Below, piece by piece: positions 30,784 to 38,455 of a stretch of 44,590 nucleotides of DNA. Numbering within the stretch: the stretch's first letter is position 1; each line of letters opens with the position of its first letter. The DNA lies in assembly GCF_040649515.1 (NCBI RefSeq), contig NZ_JBEZFP010000077.1:1-44590 (forward strand), in the 5' to 3' direction. Source of the stretch: Yinghuangia elevatio. GTDB lineage: Bacteria > Actinomycetota > Actinomycetes > Streptomycetales > Streptomycetaceae. The translations under genes and the position numbers were made by a program. Below the pieces are notes generated by a model, which did no database searches, was not told the origin of the DNA, and saw nothing but the letters and a program-made list of their open reading frames with translations.

Positions 30784-31500
30784 TCAGCGCTTCAGTTCGG
30801 TGAGGTTTTCGGTGCCGTTGACGAAGGCTTGGGCGAGGTCGGAGAGGCGGCGGTTGTGGGAGCGGGCGTAGCCGCGAAGTGCGGTGAAGGCCTGTTCCAT
30901 GTCGATGTTGTGGCGTTCGGCGAGTTTGCCTTTGGCTTGTTCGATCAGGACGCGGCTGTCGAGTGCGTGCTGGAGTTGTTCGTTGAGGACGTCGCTGCGG
31001 TGGGTGGAGCGTTGCTGGAGGAGGCTGATGGTGGCGACGTCGGCGAGGGCTTGCGCGATCTGGGTGTCGACCGTGTCGAATTCGCCGGGGGTGGCGCGGA
31101 AGAGGTTGAGGGCTCCGACGACTTCGTGGCGCAGCCGCATCGGGAGGGCTTGTACGGCGGCGTAACCGCTGTGTAGGGCCTCGGTGACGAAGCGCGGCCA
31201 CCGGTCGGCCTGGGTGGCCAGGTCGGAGACGGTGACGGATGTGCCGGTGCGGTAGCAGTCCAGGCAGGGACCTTCGTCGTTCTGCAGCTGGAACAGCTCG
31301 AGGAGGCGCACGCGTTCGTCGGACGCGGCCATGACCCGCATGTCACCCTTCGGATCGGCGAGGAGCACACCGGCAGCGCCGACGCCGAGCATGCCGACGC
31401 AGCGGTCGGTGAGCAGCCGGAGAAAGTCGATGAGGTCGAAGTCGGCGACCAGGTTGTCGGCGAGCTCGACGAAGGTCTGGGCCAGAAGTCGTTCATCCAT
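30784..31500 (-). CDS. GAF-ANTAR signalling protein (first)
   Basis: 238 residues: GAF sensor domain (about 20-155; NDEGPCLDCYRTGTSVTVSDLA) followed by an ANTAR RNA-binding domain (about 170-230; SRVLIEQAKGKLAERHNIDMEQAFTALRGYARSHNRRLSDLAQ). ANTAR domains bind paired hexaloop hairpins in nascent RNA and prevent termination. It lies downstream of a second GAF-ANTAR gene and a STAS gene on the same strand. Signal and RNA target are unknown. Confidence 0.92.
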   Translation of the reverse strand: MDERLLAQTFVELADNLVADFDLIDFLRLLTDRCVGMLGVGAAGVLLADPKGDMRVMAASDERVRLLELFQLQNDEGPCLDCYRTGTSVTVSDLATQADRWPRFVTEALHSGYAAVQALPMRLRHEVVGALNLFRATPGEFDTVDTQIAQALADVATISLLQQRSTHRSDVLNEQLQHALDSRVLIEQAKGKLAERHNIDMEQAFTALRGYARSHNRRLSDLAQAFVNGTENLTELKR

Positions 31501-31577
31501 CGGGATTGCTCTCAGCGGTGATTGTTCCCGTTGACTGGGGTCGCGGGTGTGTGGTGGGGCCGGCGGTCGGCGAGACG

Positions 31578-32354
31578 TCAGGTGTCATCGTGGGTTGTCT
31601 CCCGATTTCCTGTGGGCTCTGGTGTGAAGCGCAGAGTGCGCGCCACGACGTCGCGTGCCACGTCGGCGAGGCGCCGCTCGTGAGCGTACGCGTGGGCGCG
31701 CAGCCGGATGTAAGCCTCGTCGATCCCGACGCCGAGTTGCTCGGTGAGCATTCCAGTGGCCTGGTCGATCTCGGCGCGGTAGCCGCCCAGGTCGACCGGG
31801 TACGCATCCGGCGTTTCGTCGTCTTCGGGTTCGACCGGTGCACCCGGTCCGGCGAGGGGCGTCCCGAGCAGGACGAGGGCCGCGGTGTCGGCGAAGACTA
31901 TGGCGTCGGCGAGTTGTTCGAGGTCCAGGTCACCGGAGCGGTGGGCGTACAGGTCCAGGACTCCGGGGCTGGCCGCGTCGACCCGCAGCGGGAACGCGAA
32001 GACCGCGCCCGCGCCGGCCTGGGTCGCGGCGGGTGCGAACGCCGGCCACCGGTCCAGGGCGTCGCCTGCGCGCAGGTCCGCCGCCAGGACGGCGGTGCCT
32101 TGGGCGAAGGCGTCCACGCACGGGCCTTCGCCGAAGGTGAGTTGCAGTTCCTCTAATTGCTCGCTGATGTCGTCGGTGCTGCACAGTGGGTGGCCGGCCG
32201 TGGTCGGCGACATCGCGGACACTCCGGCGCCCTGGACCGGAAGTGTCGCGACGGCGGCGGTGCACACATCCAGTACGCCGACCCGCGCCCGACGCCGGGC
32301 GGCGTGCTCCGCCACCAGGATCCGGATCCGTGCCGACCGGCCGACGGCGTTCAC
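31578..32354 (-). CDS. GAF-ANTAR signalling protein (second)
   Basis: 258 residues: GAF domain (LQLTFGEGPCVDAFAQGTAVLAADLRAGDALDRWPAF) and C-terminal ANTAR domain (YRAEIDQATGMLTEQLGVGIDEAYIRLRAHAYAHERRLADVARDVV). The start is least certain: GTG at 32354 is chosen because family members begin shortly before ILVAEHAARRRARVGVLDVC; another GTG at 32393 is possible. Leu67 is encoded by TTA (32154-32156), so translation may depend on bldA tRNA. It lies 78 bp upstream of the other GAF-ANTAR gene. Confidence 0.88.
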   Translation of the reverse strand: MNAVGRSARIRILVAEHAARRRARVGVLDVCTAAVATLPVQGAGVSAMSPTTAGHPLCSTDDISEQLEELQLTFGEGPCVDAFAQGTAVLAADLRAGDALDRWPAFAPAATQAGAGAVFAFPLRVDAASPGVLDLYAHRSGDLDLEQLADAIVFADTAALVLLGTPLAGPGAPVEPEDDETPDAYPVDLGGYRAEIDQATGMLTEQLGVGIDEAYIRLRAHAYAHERRLADVARDVVARTLRFTPEPTGNRETTHDDT

Positions 32355-32430
32355 GGACGGCGCCTGCCGCCGGAAGACGTACGTGTCGCACACGGCCGTC
32401 GCGCGTCGTCGGTCCGGCGCTGCGCCGGGC

Positions 32431-33036
32431 CTACCCCTGCCATGACCGGGCGTCCTCGTGGGTGGCCCGCTGGACCTGGCTCCCCGGTGCGGCGCCGAGC
32501 GAAGTACGGGAGTCGTCCGACAGCGCCACCCGTACCCGGTCGGTGCGTGTGCGGTCGGTGCGTGTGCGGTGTGCGATCTGCGGGTCGTCGGCTGTGTCGG
32601 CGGCTCTGGCTGCGTCGGTGAAGAGGATGAGCTGTCCCGTCGTGCCGGAGCCGACGGGCGGTTCGGCGGCGATGACGGTGGGCTCCGGAGGCGACGGACA
32701 GGTGGGGAGGCCGAGCACGAGCGTTCCGGTTCCGGTGAGAGTGAGGAGCCGGACCACGATCGGGCTCGGGCTGTGCAGCCGCAGATAGCCGCCGGCCTTG
32801 GCGGCGTCCCGGGAGATGTCGAGGAAGGCGTGCAGGCCACTGCTGTCACAGAAGGTCACATCCGACAGGTCCACGTCGATGGCGGAGCAGCCGTCGAGCA
32901 GGCAGCGTGTCATCGAGCCGCGCAGATGCGGCTCCGTGTCGAGATCGATCTCGCCTCGGACGGTGAGCAGCGCCCCGGTGGTGGTGTCACACCGGTGGAC
33001 GGTCAGGGGGGCGGGGACGGGCTGGCTGTTGGGCAT
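32431..33036 (-). CDS. STAS-domain anti-sigma factor antagonist
   Basis: 201 residues. The STAS domain (about 10-110) has the phospho-acceptor site DVTFCDSSGLHAF (Ser65/Ser66). Unphosphorylated antagonists bind anti-sigma kinases and free stress sigma factors. A Pro/Ala-rich tail of about 90 residues follows, including repeated Arg-Thr-Asp encoded by a 15-bp duplication (32537-32566). The ATG at 33036 is preceded by GAGG. First of three minus-strand signalling genes. Confidence 0.9.
   Translation of the reverse strand: MPNSQPVPAPLTVHRCDTTTGALLTVRGEIDLDTEPHLRGSMTRCLLDGCSAIDVDLSDVTFCDSSGLHAFLDISRDAAKAGGYLRLHSPSPIVVRLLTLTGTGTLVLGLPTCPSPPEPTVIAAEPPVGSGTTGQLILFTDAARAADTADDPQIAHRTRTDRTRTDRVRVALSDDSRTSLGAAPGSQVQRATHEDARSWQG
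32537..32566. repeat. 15-bp tandem duplication in the STAS gene tail
   Basis: CGGTCGGTGCGTGTG is present twice in direct tandem, in frame, and accounts for the Arg-Thr-Asp repeat of the encoded protein. Confidence 0.75.
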
Positions 33037-33343
33037 GGCGCCTCGGTTCCGAGAGCCGACCGGGTAGGCCGCACGCGGGTCGTTTCCGGCTCCGTGAGGT
33101 GTTCCCGGTGGTGTGGTGCGTTCGGCGGGCGAAGGGCCGGTCCGGCGGCCGAGAGGACCCGGGCGTGGACGCGGTCGATTTCCCTCGGGGATGCCTGGAG
33201 GGCGAACCATCCGCCACCCGGGCATCCGTGGTCGGTGCCAGTGTGCCGTCGGGGTCTGGGACGTCCGTTCCGCAGCGTAGTCCTCATCGCGGCGCCGTGG
33301 ATGGCGAACGTCCATCGACTGGCTTCGGCCGTTCAAGGGCGGC
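33037..33343. other. Intergenic region upstream of the STAS gene
   Basis: About 300 bp between the STAS start and the mIHF stop. No gene is supported. A minus-strand -10-like TACGCT is visible near 33280, but without a good -35. The STAS promoter should lie here. Confidence 0.5.
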
Positions 33344-33673
33344 TTACGGGCCGTCAGGACGTTGGTGGGACGGGGACAGTTCGAGGAGCCGGTCGCGTTG
33401 ACGCGGGCCCAGGCCCTGGAGTCTGCGGTTCTCCGCGATGTCCAGGTCGAGCAGGAGGCGTGCCGCGCGGATCTTGCCGACGCCGGGCAGCGCCTCGAGC
33501 ACCCGGCGTACCGGGATCTTGCCCGCTACCCGGTCACTGCGGTCGAGCAGCGCGGCCAAGGTCAGCGTGCCGTTCCTGAACTCGGTGAGCACCGCGGCGC
33601 GTTCGCGGCGGACCGCCGCCGCCTTCACAAGCGCGGCGTGCCTGGTCTCGGGGGTGAGCTCGGGCAGTGCCAT
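33344..33673 (-). CDS. Actinobacterial integration host factor (mIHF) paralogue
   Basis: 109 residues. The mIHF family is shown by ALPELTPETRHAALVKAAAVRRERAAV, the helix-hairpin region VRRVLEALPGVGKIRAARLLLDLDIAENRRLQGLG and the C-terminal basic end. It bends and compacts DNA. The essential mihF copy usually sits beside gmk, which is absent here, so this is probably a paralogue used under special conditions. GGAG precedes the ATG. Confidence 0.92.
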   Translation of the reverse strand: MALPELTPETRHAALVKAAAVRRERAAVLTEFRNGTLTLAALLDRSDRVAGKIPVRRVLEALPGVGKIRAARLLLDLDIAENRRLQGLGPRQRDRLLELSPSHQRPDGP

Positions 33674-33717
33674 GGGAGTCTCCTCGTACGCGGTTCCAAT
33701 TGGGGCGATCGGTCGGG

Positions 33718-33921
33718 TCAATACCTGCGGCGCCCGCCGTGACGGTGGTAGTCGTCGTGGCGGTCACGGTCGTGGCGGGGACGGCCGTAGCGGGCACGGC
33801 GGAAGGTGCCGAGGATCCACGCGACCAGGAACCCGATCGCGACCACGCACAGCAGAGGCGTGATGATGCCGAACAGGAACAACACGACGGCCACCACGAC
33901 GATCAGGACCAGGAACCACAC
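33718..33921 (-). CDS. Small membrane protein with Arg/His/Tyr-rich tail
   Basis: 67 residues: two closely spaced hydrophobic helices (about 2-18 and 20-38, FLVLIVVVAVVLFLFG then TPLLCVVAIGFLVAWIL) and a charged tail rich in Arg, His, Asp and Tyr. The GTG start at 33921 has GGAGG seven bases upstream. A stress-type promoter lies just upstream (33942-33965). Function is unknown; similar tiny proteins are induced by osmotic or envelope stress. Confidence 0.75.
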   Translation of the reverse strand: MWFLVLIVVVAVVLFLFGIITPLLCVVAIGFLVAWILGTFRRARYGRPRHDRDRHDDYHRHGGRRRY

Positions 33922-33941
33922 AGCAGGACCTCCATACGGTC

Positions 33942-33965
33942 ATATCCGCGGGGTCCTGGCGAAAC
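33942..33965 (-). promoter_or_regulatory. Candidate SigB-type promoter
   Basis: Minus strand GTTT, 14 bases, GGATAT: close to the Streptomyces SigB-family consensus GnnT, 14-16 bases, GGGTA(C/T) (one mismatch). It is 21 bp upstream of the GTG at 33921. Confidence 0.5.
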
Positions 33966-34130
33966 GGTACGAGACAGGTGATCCGGAAAATCCGGACGAT
34001 TATCGACCCATACCGTAGGCCCGAGTCAACGCCTCGCCGCGGCTCCTGTCAACCGGCGCAGGCCTCAGGGGAGTTCGTACGCCGGGGCGAAGCACGGCGG
34101 TGGCAGGCAATCCGTACGCGCCGCCTGCCG

Positions 34131-34964
34131 TCAGACCTTGCGCCATCTGGCCATGGCGAACGAGAACAGCCCGAACAGGACCAGGCCGACGGCGATCGCA
34201 ACGAGCAGCAGCGGACCGGCAGAGGTGTCGGCGAACGTCCGCAGGGTGTCGTCGAGGCCCTTGGCCTTGCCCGGGTCGTACTTCACCGCCGCTGTCACCG
34301 CGAAGCAGCCCGCGGCGAAGAAGACGACGCCACGGCTCACCCCGCCGACGACGCCGAGCAGATCGACGGCGTTTTCGGTGGGCTGTGACATCCGGGACAG
34401 CTTGAGGTGCTTGCGGTACTCCCGCTTGACCGCCCGTGCCGCGATCCATACGCCCGCCCCCACGATGACGACGCCGACCAAGGCCACCAGCCACCGACCT
34501 ACGGGGAGGTCGAAGACGCGGGCGGTGGCGTCCTTGGACTGTTTGTCGCTGGAGTCGCTGCTCTTGCGCCCGGCCGCGAAGGAGATCACCGAGACGGCCA
34601 CGAACGAATAGAAGACGAAGCGCACTCCGGCCAAGAGCCGCTTGGAGGTGTCGCGGCCTCCCGGCCCGGCCGCACCCAGCACCGCCTCGGACAGCCGCCA
34701 CAGGGCCATGGCCGCGAGGCCGATGCCCACCGTCCAGACGAAGAGCGCCCCGAAGGGCTGTTCGGCCAGCTCGGTCAGCGCGCCACCGCGGTCCGCCTGC
34801 TTGCCCTTGTCGTCCAACGCGACCTGGACGGCCAACGCACCGACCAGGACGTACACGACCCCGCGGGCGGTCAGGCCGGCCCGGGCGAGCACGTTCACGG
34901 CGGGGCTCCCACTGCCCGCACCGCGTCTTGCGCTCGCTCCGGCCCTCGCTGTCGTTGACCTCAT
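34131..34964 (-). CDS. DUF1206 membrane protein
   Basis: 277 residues with about six membrane helices arranged as three two-helix units (LTARGVVYVLVGALAVQVAL; RFVFYSFVAVSVISFAAG; SRGVVFFAAGCFAVTAAVKYDPGKAKGLDDTLRTFA), matching the DUF1206 family. Function is unknown. GAAGGGA lies upstream of the ATG at 34964, which overlaps the stop of a small upstream open frame as ATGA, so it may be the second gene of a coupled pair. Confidence 0.88.
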   Translation of the reverse strand: MRSTTARAGASARRGAGSGSPAVNVLARAGLTARGVVYVLVGALAVQVALDDKGKQADRGGALTELAEQPFGALFVWTVGIGLAAMALWRLSEAVLGAAGPGGRDTSKRLLAGVRFVFYSFVAVSVISFAAGRKSSDSSDKQSKDATARVFDLPVGRWLVALVGVVIVGAGVWIAARAVKREYRKHLKLSRMSQPTENAVDLLGVVGGVSRGVVFFAAGCFAVTAAVKYDPGKAKGLDDTLRTFADTSAGPLLLVAIAVGLVLFGLFSFAMARWRKV

Positions 34965-35368
34965 GCCGACGTCCCTTCGGACCGTGGTGCCGGGCTCCCG
35001 CCCGAACACCGTTGCCTGGACAAGTCCTTCGCGGCCGGGGCTTCCCCGGAGTCGCCCGCGCCCGGCGTCCCGGAGGCATGGAGGCATGGAGACCGGAACG
35101 CCGGACAGGGGCTCCGGTCAGCGCCCGGAGCCGCCCCGGAAGGTGCCCTTCGCCCTGGCGACCTTTCCCTTAGGACCGACGCGACTGCCGCAGGGCGGAG
35201 TTGCGTGCGCTTCCTGTCGGGCACCCGAAGCGATTCCGGTCGTCGTGGTGCTCCGGAAACGGCGTGGGGTGGTTCAGGCGGCAGGACGTGGTCCTCCCAC
35301 CACGACAGCCCAAGTACGCTGCCAAGAAGGAGGAAAGGGAACACGGGCACGAGGACAAGTGCGTACAT
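34961..35368 (-). CDS. Possible small membrane protein upstream of the DUF1206 gene
   Basis: 135 codons. The first 34 residues (YALVLVPVFPFLLLGSVLGL then SWWEDHVLPPEPP) look like a genuine one-helix Streptomyces small membrane protein. The remaining 100 are Pro/Arg/Ser-rich with poor third-position bias, so the real protein may be shorter with a sequence change or the tail may be unstructured. Its stop overlaps the DUF1206 start by 4 bp. No good ribosome-binding site is seen before the ATG at 35368. Confidence 0.35.
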   Translation of the reverse strand: MYALVLVPVFPFLLLGSVLGLSWWEDHVLPPEPPHAVSGAPRRPESLRVPDRKRTQLRPAAVASVLRERSPGRRAPSGAAPGADRSPCPAFRSPCLHASGTPGAGDSGEAPAAKDLSRQRCSGGSPAPRSEGTSA

Positions 35369-35762
35369 GGGGAGTGCCTGTCGCCGGGTGCGAATAACGC
35401 CGACGGGCCGATGAGCGGTGCCCGCATCAGGGCGCCCACTGGAGAGCGCGGAAGGTTCCGTGCTGCCGGGGGCCGGGGCCGCATTGCCCACGGTAGTCCC
35501 GGTTGTCCCCTTCCCACAGGCGTCATCGAGCCATTGCCCCGCAGCGAGGTGCGCGGGGCACGAGGCCGCCGCCCGGTCCCGCACCGACCCTGGGCCGCGT
35601 GCCGCCGCACGGCGCCTTTCATCCTGCCCTGCCGGTTCCGCCGTGCCGACTCGGCCCGCATCGACGCGGAACCGTGCCTGCATGGCCGAATTCCGGGCAT
35701 CCGCGCAACAGGACGCGAAAAGGGAAACCCGCAGGCAAGCCGCCGTGGGATAAGGAGTCGGG
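35369..35762. other. Intergenic region before the PRC-barrel gene
   Basis: About 390 bp with no supported gene. It should carry divergent promoters for the DUF1206 side and the PRC-barrel gene. AAGGAG lies directly before the ATG at 35763. Nothing else stands out. Confidence 0.5.
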
Positions 35763-36119
35763 ATGATCCAGATAGCGGATATCCGCGAGTGGCGTACGCA
35801 CGATGTCATCGACGCGAGTGGCCACAAGATCGGGGAGCTGGAGTCGGTCTACGTGGACACGAGCACGGACGAACCGGCGATGGCCACTGTCAAGGTCGGG
35901 CTGCCCACCCGCCACCGCCTCGTCTTCGTCCCTCTCGCCGACGCCGTTGTAGGGCCCGGCTACGTGAAGGTCGCCCACGCCAAGTCACTGGTGAAGCGGG
36001 GACCTTCGATCGGCACCGACGACGTCCTGCCTGCCGAGGACGAAGCGTCGGTGTTCCGGCACTACGACCTGCCGTACAAGCCGGGGGCCGACGGCGAGCG
36101 GCAGCTCGCCCGCCGCTGA
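35763..36119 (+). CDS. PRC-barrel domain protein
   Basis: 118 residues. The PRC-barrel beta fold is seen in REWRTHDVIDASGHKIGELESVYVDTSTDEPAMATVKVG and RHRLVFVPLADAVVGPGYVKVAHAKSLVKRGPSI, followed by an acidic region ending in FRHYDLPY. Proteins of this kind are common in actinomycete stress loci; the molecular role is unknown. AAGGAG gives a good ribosome-binding site. A small hydrophobic protein gene follows 30 bp later. Confidence 0.9.
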   Translation: MIQIADIREWRTHDVIDASGHKIGELESVYVDTSTDEPAMATVKVGLPTRHRLVFVPLADAVVGPGYVKVAHAKSLVKRGPSIGTDDVLPAEDEASVFRHYDLPYKPGADGERQLARR

Positions 36120-36149
36120 GCCCGCATCGACTAGGGAGGCCTCGGCGCC

Positions 36150-36317
36150 GTGAACCCCTTCCTGATCCTGCTCGTCATCGCGATCGTGCTCGGCATCATC
36201 GGCGTGGCCGCAGACGGCATGCTCTACCTGCTGATCATCGGCATCGCGGTCTTCGTGGCTGCTCTTGTCTACCTTGCGATTTGGTGGCGACGCTCCGGCC
36301 GACGACCCGTGCGCTGA
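36150..36317 (+). CDS. Small hydrophobic membrane protein (55 aa)
   Basis: GTG start with AGGGAGG upstream, TGA at 36315-36317. The product has two membrane helices (FLILLVIAIVLGIIGVAA and MLYLLIIGIAVFVAALVYLAI) and a short basic end (WWRRSGRRPVR). Length, strong G/C third positions and location 30 bp after the PRC-barrel gene support a real gene in the same transcript. Function is unknown. Confidence 0.7.
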   Translation: MNPFLILLVIAIVLGIIGVAADGMLYLLIIGIAVFVAALVYLAIWWRRSGRRPVR

Positions 36318-36442
36318 ACGCCTGGCGCGCGATCGATGCGTACCAGCAGGCGCGTCCGTGGCCTCCAATGGCCCGTGCCCCCAAGACGTGCGAATCCGTT
36401 CGCTGCGCGGAGTCCGTGCGGGTCGGCGCCGCAGTAGAATGG

Positions 36443-36524
36443 GGGTACCGAGGACATTTCGTACGCCGACTTCGATATCGGCGTCGTGCTCGGCGAGCAA
36501 CCACGCCGGACGGTTTCCACCGTC
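36443..36524 (+). promoter_or_regulatory. Structured upstream region of the DUF5994 gene
   Basis: A stress-sigma -10-like GGGTAC (36443-36448, no matching -35), a palindrome ACGCCGA with 8-bp centre and TCGGCGT (36463-36484), and a hairpin GACGGT-TTCC-ACCGTC (36509-36524) that ends 18 bp before the ATG. They could form an operator and a leader hairpin. Confidence 0.35.
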
Positions 36525-36542
36525 TGGGGGCAGGTCGACATC

Positions 36543-37112
36543 ATGACCGCGACCGACGATCGCCGGGCGACGACCGTACCCCTTCACGCCATTCCCGTAC
36601 GCCTCGCGCGGTCCCCGGCCGGACAGGCCGCAGGTCGCCTCGACGGCGCGTGGTGGCCCCGCTCCCGCGATCTCGCCCGTGAACTCCCGTCCCTGGTAAG
36701 GGCAATGGAGGACATGGGCGGGATCACTCGTGCCACGGTGAATCCCAAGCTTTGGCAAGGCGTGCCCCGGCGGGTCCCGGCCTCCGGGCGCCTGGTCAAG
36801 GTGGGCTGGTTCACCGACGAGCAAGACCTCCACGAGATCATGCTCCTGTCCTATCGGGTAGGGCGCTGGGAACTCCTCGTCGTCCCGCCGGAGACCGAAC
36901 CGGACACGGCCCGGCGCATGATGGCGGCCGCCTCGACGGCAGGGGACATGCGCAGTGCCACCGCGCTGGTCGAGGCCATGAACGCACCTGTTCGGGGCCG
37001 CATCGACGTCAGGGATGTCGACGACCCGTCGGAGAGCGACTGGGAAGCAGAGGGCGGTCACCTCCGTACCACGAGGGAAACCCCCTTCCCCGTCGCGGCC
37101 GCCGTGGGCTGA
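36543..37112 (+). CDS. DUF5994-family protein
   Basis: 189 residues. The family signature is clear: DGAWWPRSRDLARELPSLV, ITRATVNPKLWQGVPRRVP, VKVGWFTDEQDLHEIMLLSY, and RWELLVVPPETEPDTARRMMAAA. Cytoplasmic, no signal peptide. Function unknown; common in streptomycetes near stress regulators. The ATG at 36543 was chosen because the residues before it in frame are not conserved. It ends before a strong terminator. Confidence 0.85.
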   Translation: MTATDDRRATTVPLHAIPVRLARSPAGQAAGRLDGAWWPRSRDLARELPSLVRAMEDMGGITRATVNPKLWQGVPRRVPASGRLVKVGWFTDEQDLHEIMLLSYRVGRWELLVVPPETEPDTARRMMAAASTAGDMRSATALVEAMNAPVRGRIDVRDVDDPSESDWEAEGGHLRTTRETPFPVAAAVG

Positions 37113-37172
37113 CCACGGCGCCGCTCGCGACCAAGTGGCCGAGGCGGCCTCGCCGGAACTGAGACCACAACG

Positions 37173-37210
37173 ACGTCGGCCCGGACCGTACGTACGGTCC
37201 CGGCCGACGT
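37173..37210. terminator. Bidirectional terminator
   Basis: A long hairpin: ACGTCGGCCCGGACCGTA paired with the following complement ending GGCCGACGT, a single mismatch in an otherwise continuous stem, between convergent genes ending at 37112 and 37273. Confidence 0.85.
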
Positions 37211-37272
37211 TTGCCTGTTCCGGTCGGCGGCGTCGGACTCCCCGCGCCTTGGCCGGTCGGGCCAGGGCGCGG

Positions 37273-38148
37273 TCATTCCTCCTCGATGCCCAGCAGCTCC
37301 AGGAACGCGGCGGCTGCCGGGTGGCGGCCCTCCCGGCTCCAGATCACGTACTCGGCACGGGTCGGCGCGTCCGTGACCTCGATCACGGCCATGCCGGCCA
37401 GGCCCGCGACGTACGTGGGCGGGAGCAGGGCCACGCCCAGGCCCGCGCCGACCAGGCGGGCCAGGTAGTCCGCGTTGGTCACCTCGAAGGCGACGACGCG
37501 GGTGAGGCCGGCGGCGGCGAACGCCAGATCGGACTGGGCCCGTCCGGCGGTCTTCGCGGGCAGGTCGACGAACACCTCCGAGGACAGCCGCCGGAGGTCC
37601 ACCGAGGTCTCGCCCGCGAGGGGATGGTCCGGGGAGACCACGGCGACCAGGCGCTCCCGGTTCAGCTCCCGGGCCACGACACCCTGGGGGCGGGCGGTGA
37701 CCGGAACACCGAGGAAGGCCACCTCGATCTCGCCCTGCCGGACCTGCTCGACGAGATCGTCACTCGCCCCGACGCTCAGGCTGATCCGGGCGTTCGGGTG
37801 CCGCCGGTGGAACTCCCTGAGGGCCGCGGGAATGTCCACGGCGGCGACGGTGGGGATCAGTCCCACCGCGAGGCGTCCGCGTACCTCCCCTACGGCTGCC
37901 GCGACTTCGGCGGCGGCCCGCTCTGCCGCGTTCACGCACTGGCGGGCAGCCGGCAGGAAGGCCACGCCCGCCGGGGTCAACCGGACGCGGCGACTGGTGC
38001 GTTCGAAGAGCCGCGCCCCCAACTCCTTTTCCAGACGCGCGATCTGGTGGCTGAGCGCGGACTGCACCACCAGACAGCGTTGGGCGGCCCTCGTGAAGCT
38101 GTTCGTCTCGGCCACGGCGATCACGTAGCGCATCTGCTGAAGCTCCAT
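37273..38148 (-). CDS. LysR-family transcriptional regulator
   Basis: 291 residues. N-terminal winged helix (about 1-60; MRYVIAVAETNSFTRAAQRCLVVQSALSHQIARLEKELGARLFER) and a periplasmic-binding-like effector domain (about 90-285). Start at the ATG at 38148; an earlier in-frame start would run through a palindrome just upstream. It is divergent from an EamA exporter gene 307 bp away and probably controls it. Confidence 0.93.
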   Translation of the reverse strand: MELQQMRYVIAVAETNSFTRAAQRCLVVQSALSHQIARLEKELGARLFERTSRRVRLTPAGVAFLPAARQCVNAAERAAAEVAAAVGEVRGRLAVGLIPTVAAVDIPAALREFHRRHPNARISLSVGASDDLVEQVRQGEIEVAFLGVPVTARPQGVVARELNRERLVAVVSPDHPLAGETSVDLRRLSSEVFVDLPAKTAGRAQSDLAFAAAGLTRVVAFEVTNADYLARLVGAGLGVALLPPTYVAGLAGMAVIEVTDAPTRAEYVIWSREGRHPAAAAFLELLGIEEE

Positions 38149-38455
38149 TGATCCATCGTGATCCGCGATGCATCGGATGACAAGCATGTGTTGGACTCAT
38201 TGATCTCCCCGGCCTGACACTGGTCACGGCCGCAAACGGCAGAAGCGTGCTCGGGCCGACGCAGCCGGGCGGGCCCTCGATCGGGGCTCCTCTGGCGGCC
38301 CGGTAGCCCGGCGGCCGGGTAGCCCGGCAAGCCGCACCGCCGTTGCCCTTTTCCCGCATCCCGTACCTCGGCCCCCTACCGGGGCATGCCTGCGCACGCC
38401 CACGTACCTGAGACACCGACAAGTACCCGTGACACGGAAGGGATCCGCGACCGCC
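38149..38455. other. Divergent LysR/EamA intergenic region
   Basis: About 300 bp. It contains the palindrome at 38151-38173, a direct repeat of GTAGCCCGGC at 38303 and 38319 (16 bp apart), and a short CCCC-TACC-GGGG hairpin near 38380. No gene is supported. Confidence 0.5.
38151..38173. promoter_or_regulatory. Candidate LysR autoregulatory site
   Basis: ATCCATCG, seven bases, CGATGCAT: 8-bp arms with one mismatch, three bases upstream of the LysR start codon. LysR proteins commonly bind interrupted palindromes overlapping their own promoter. Confidence 0.45.
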
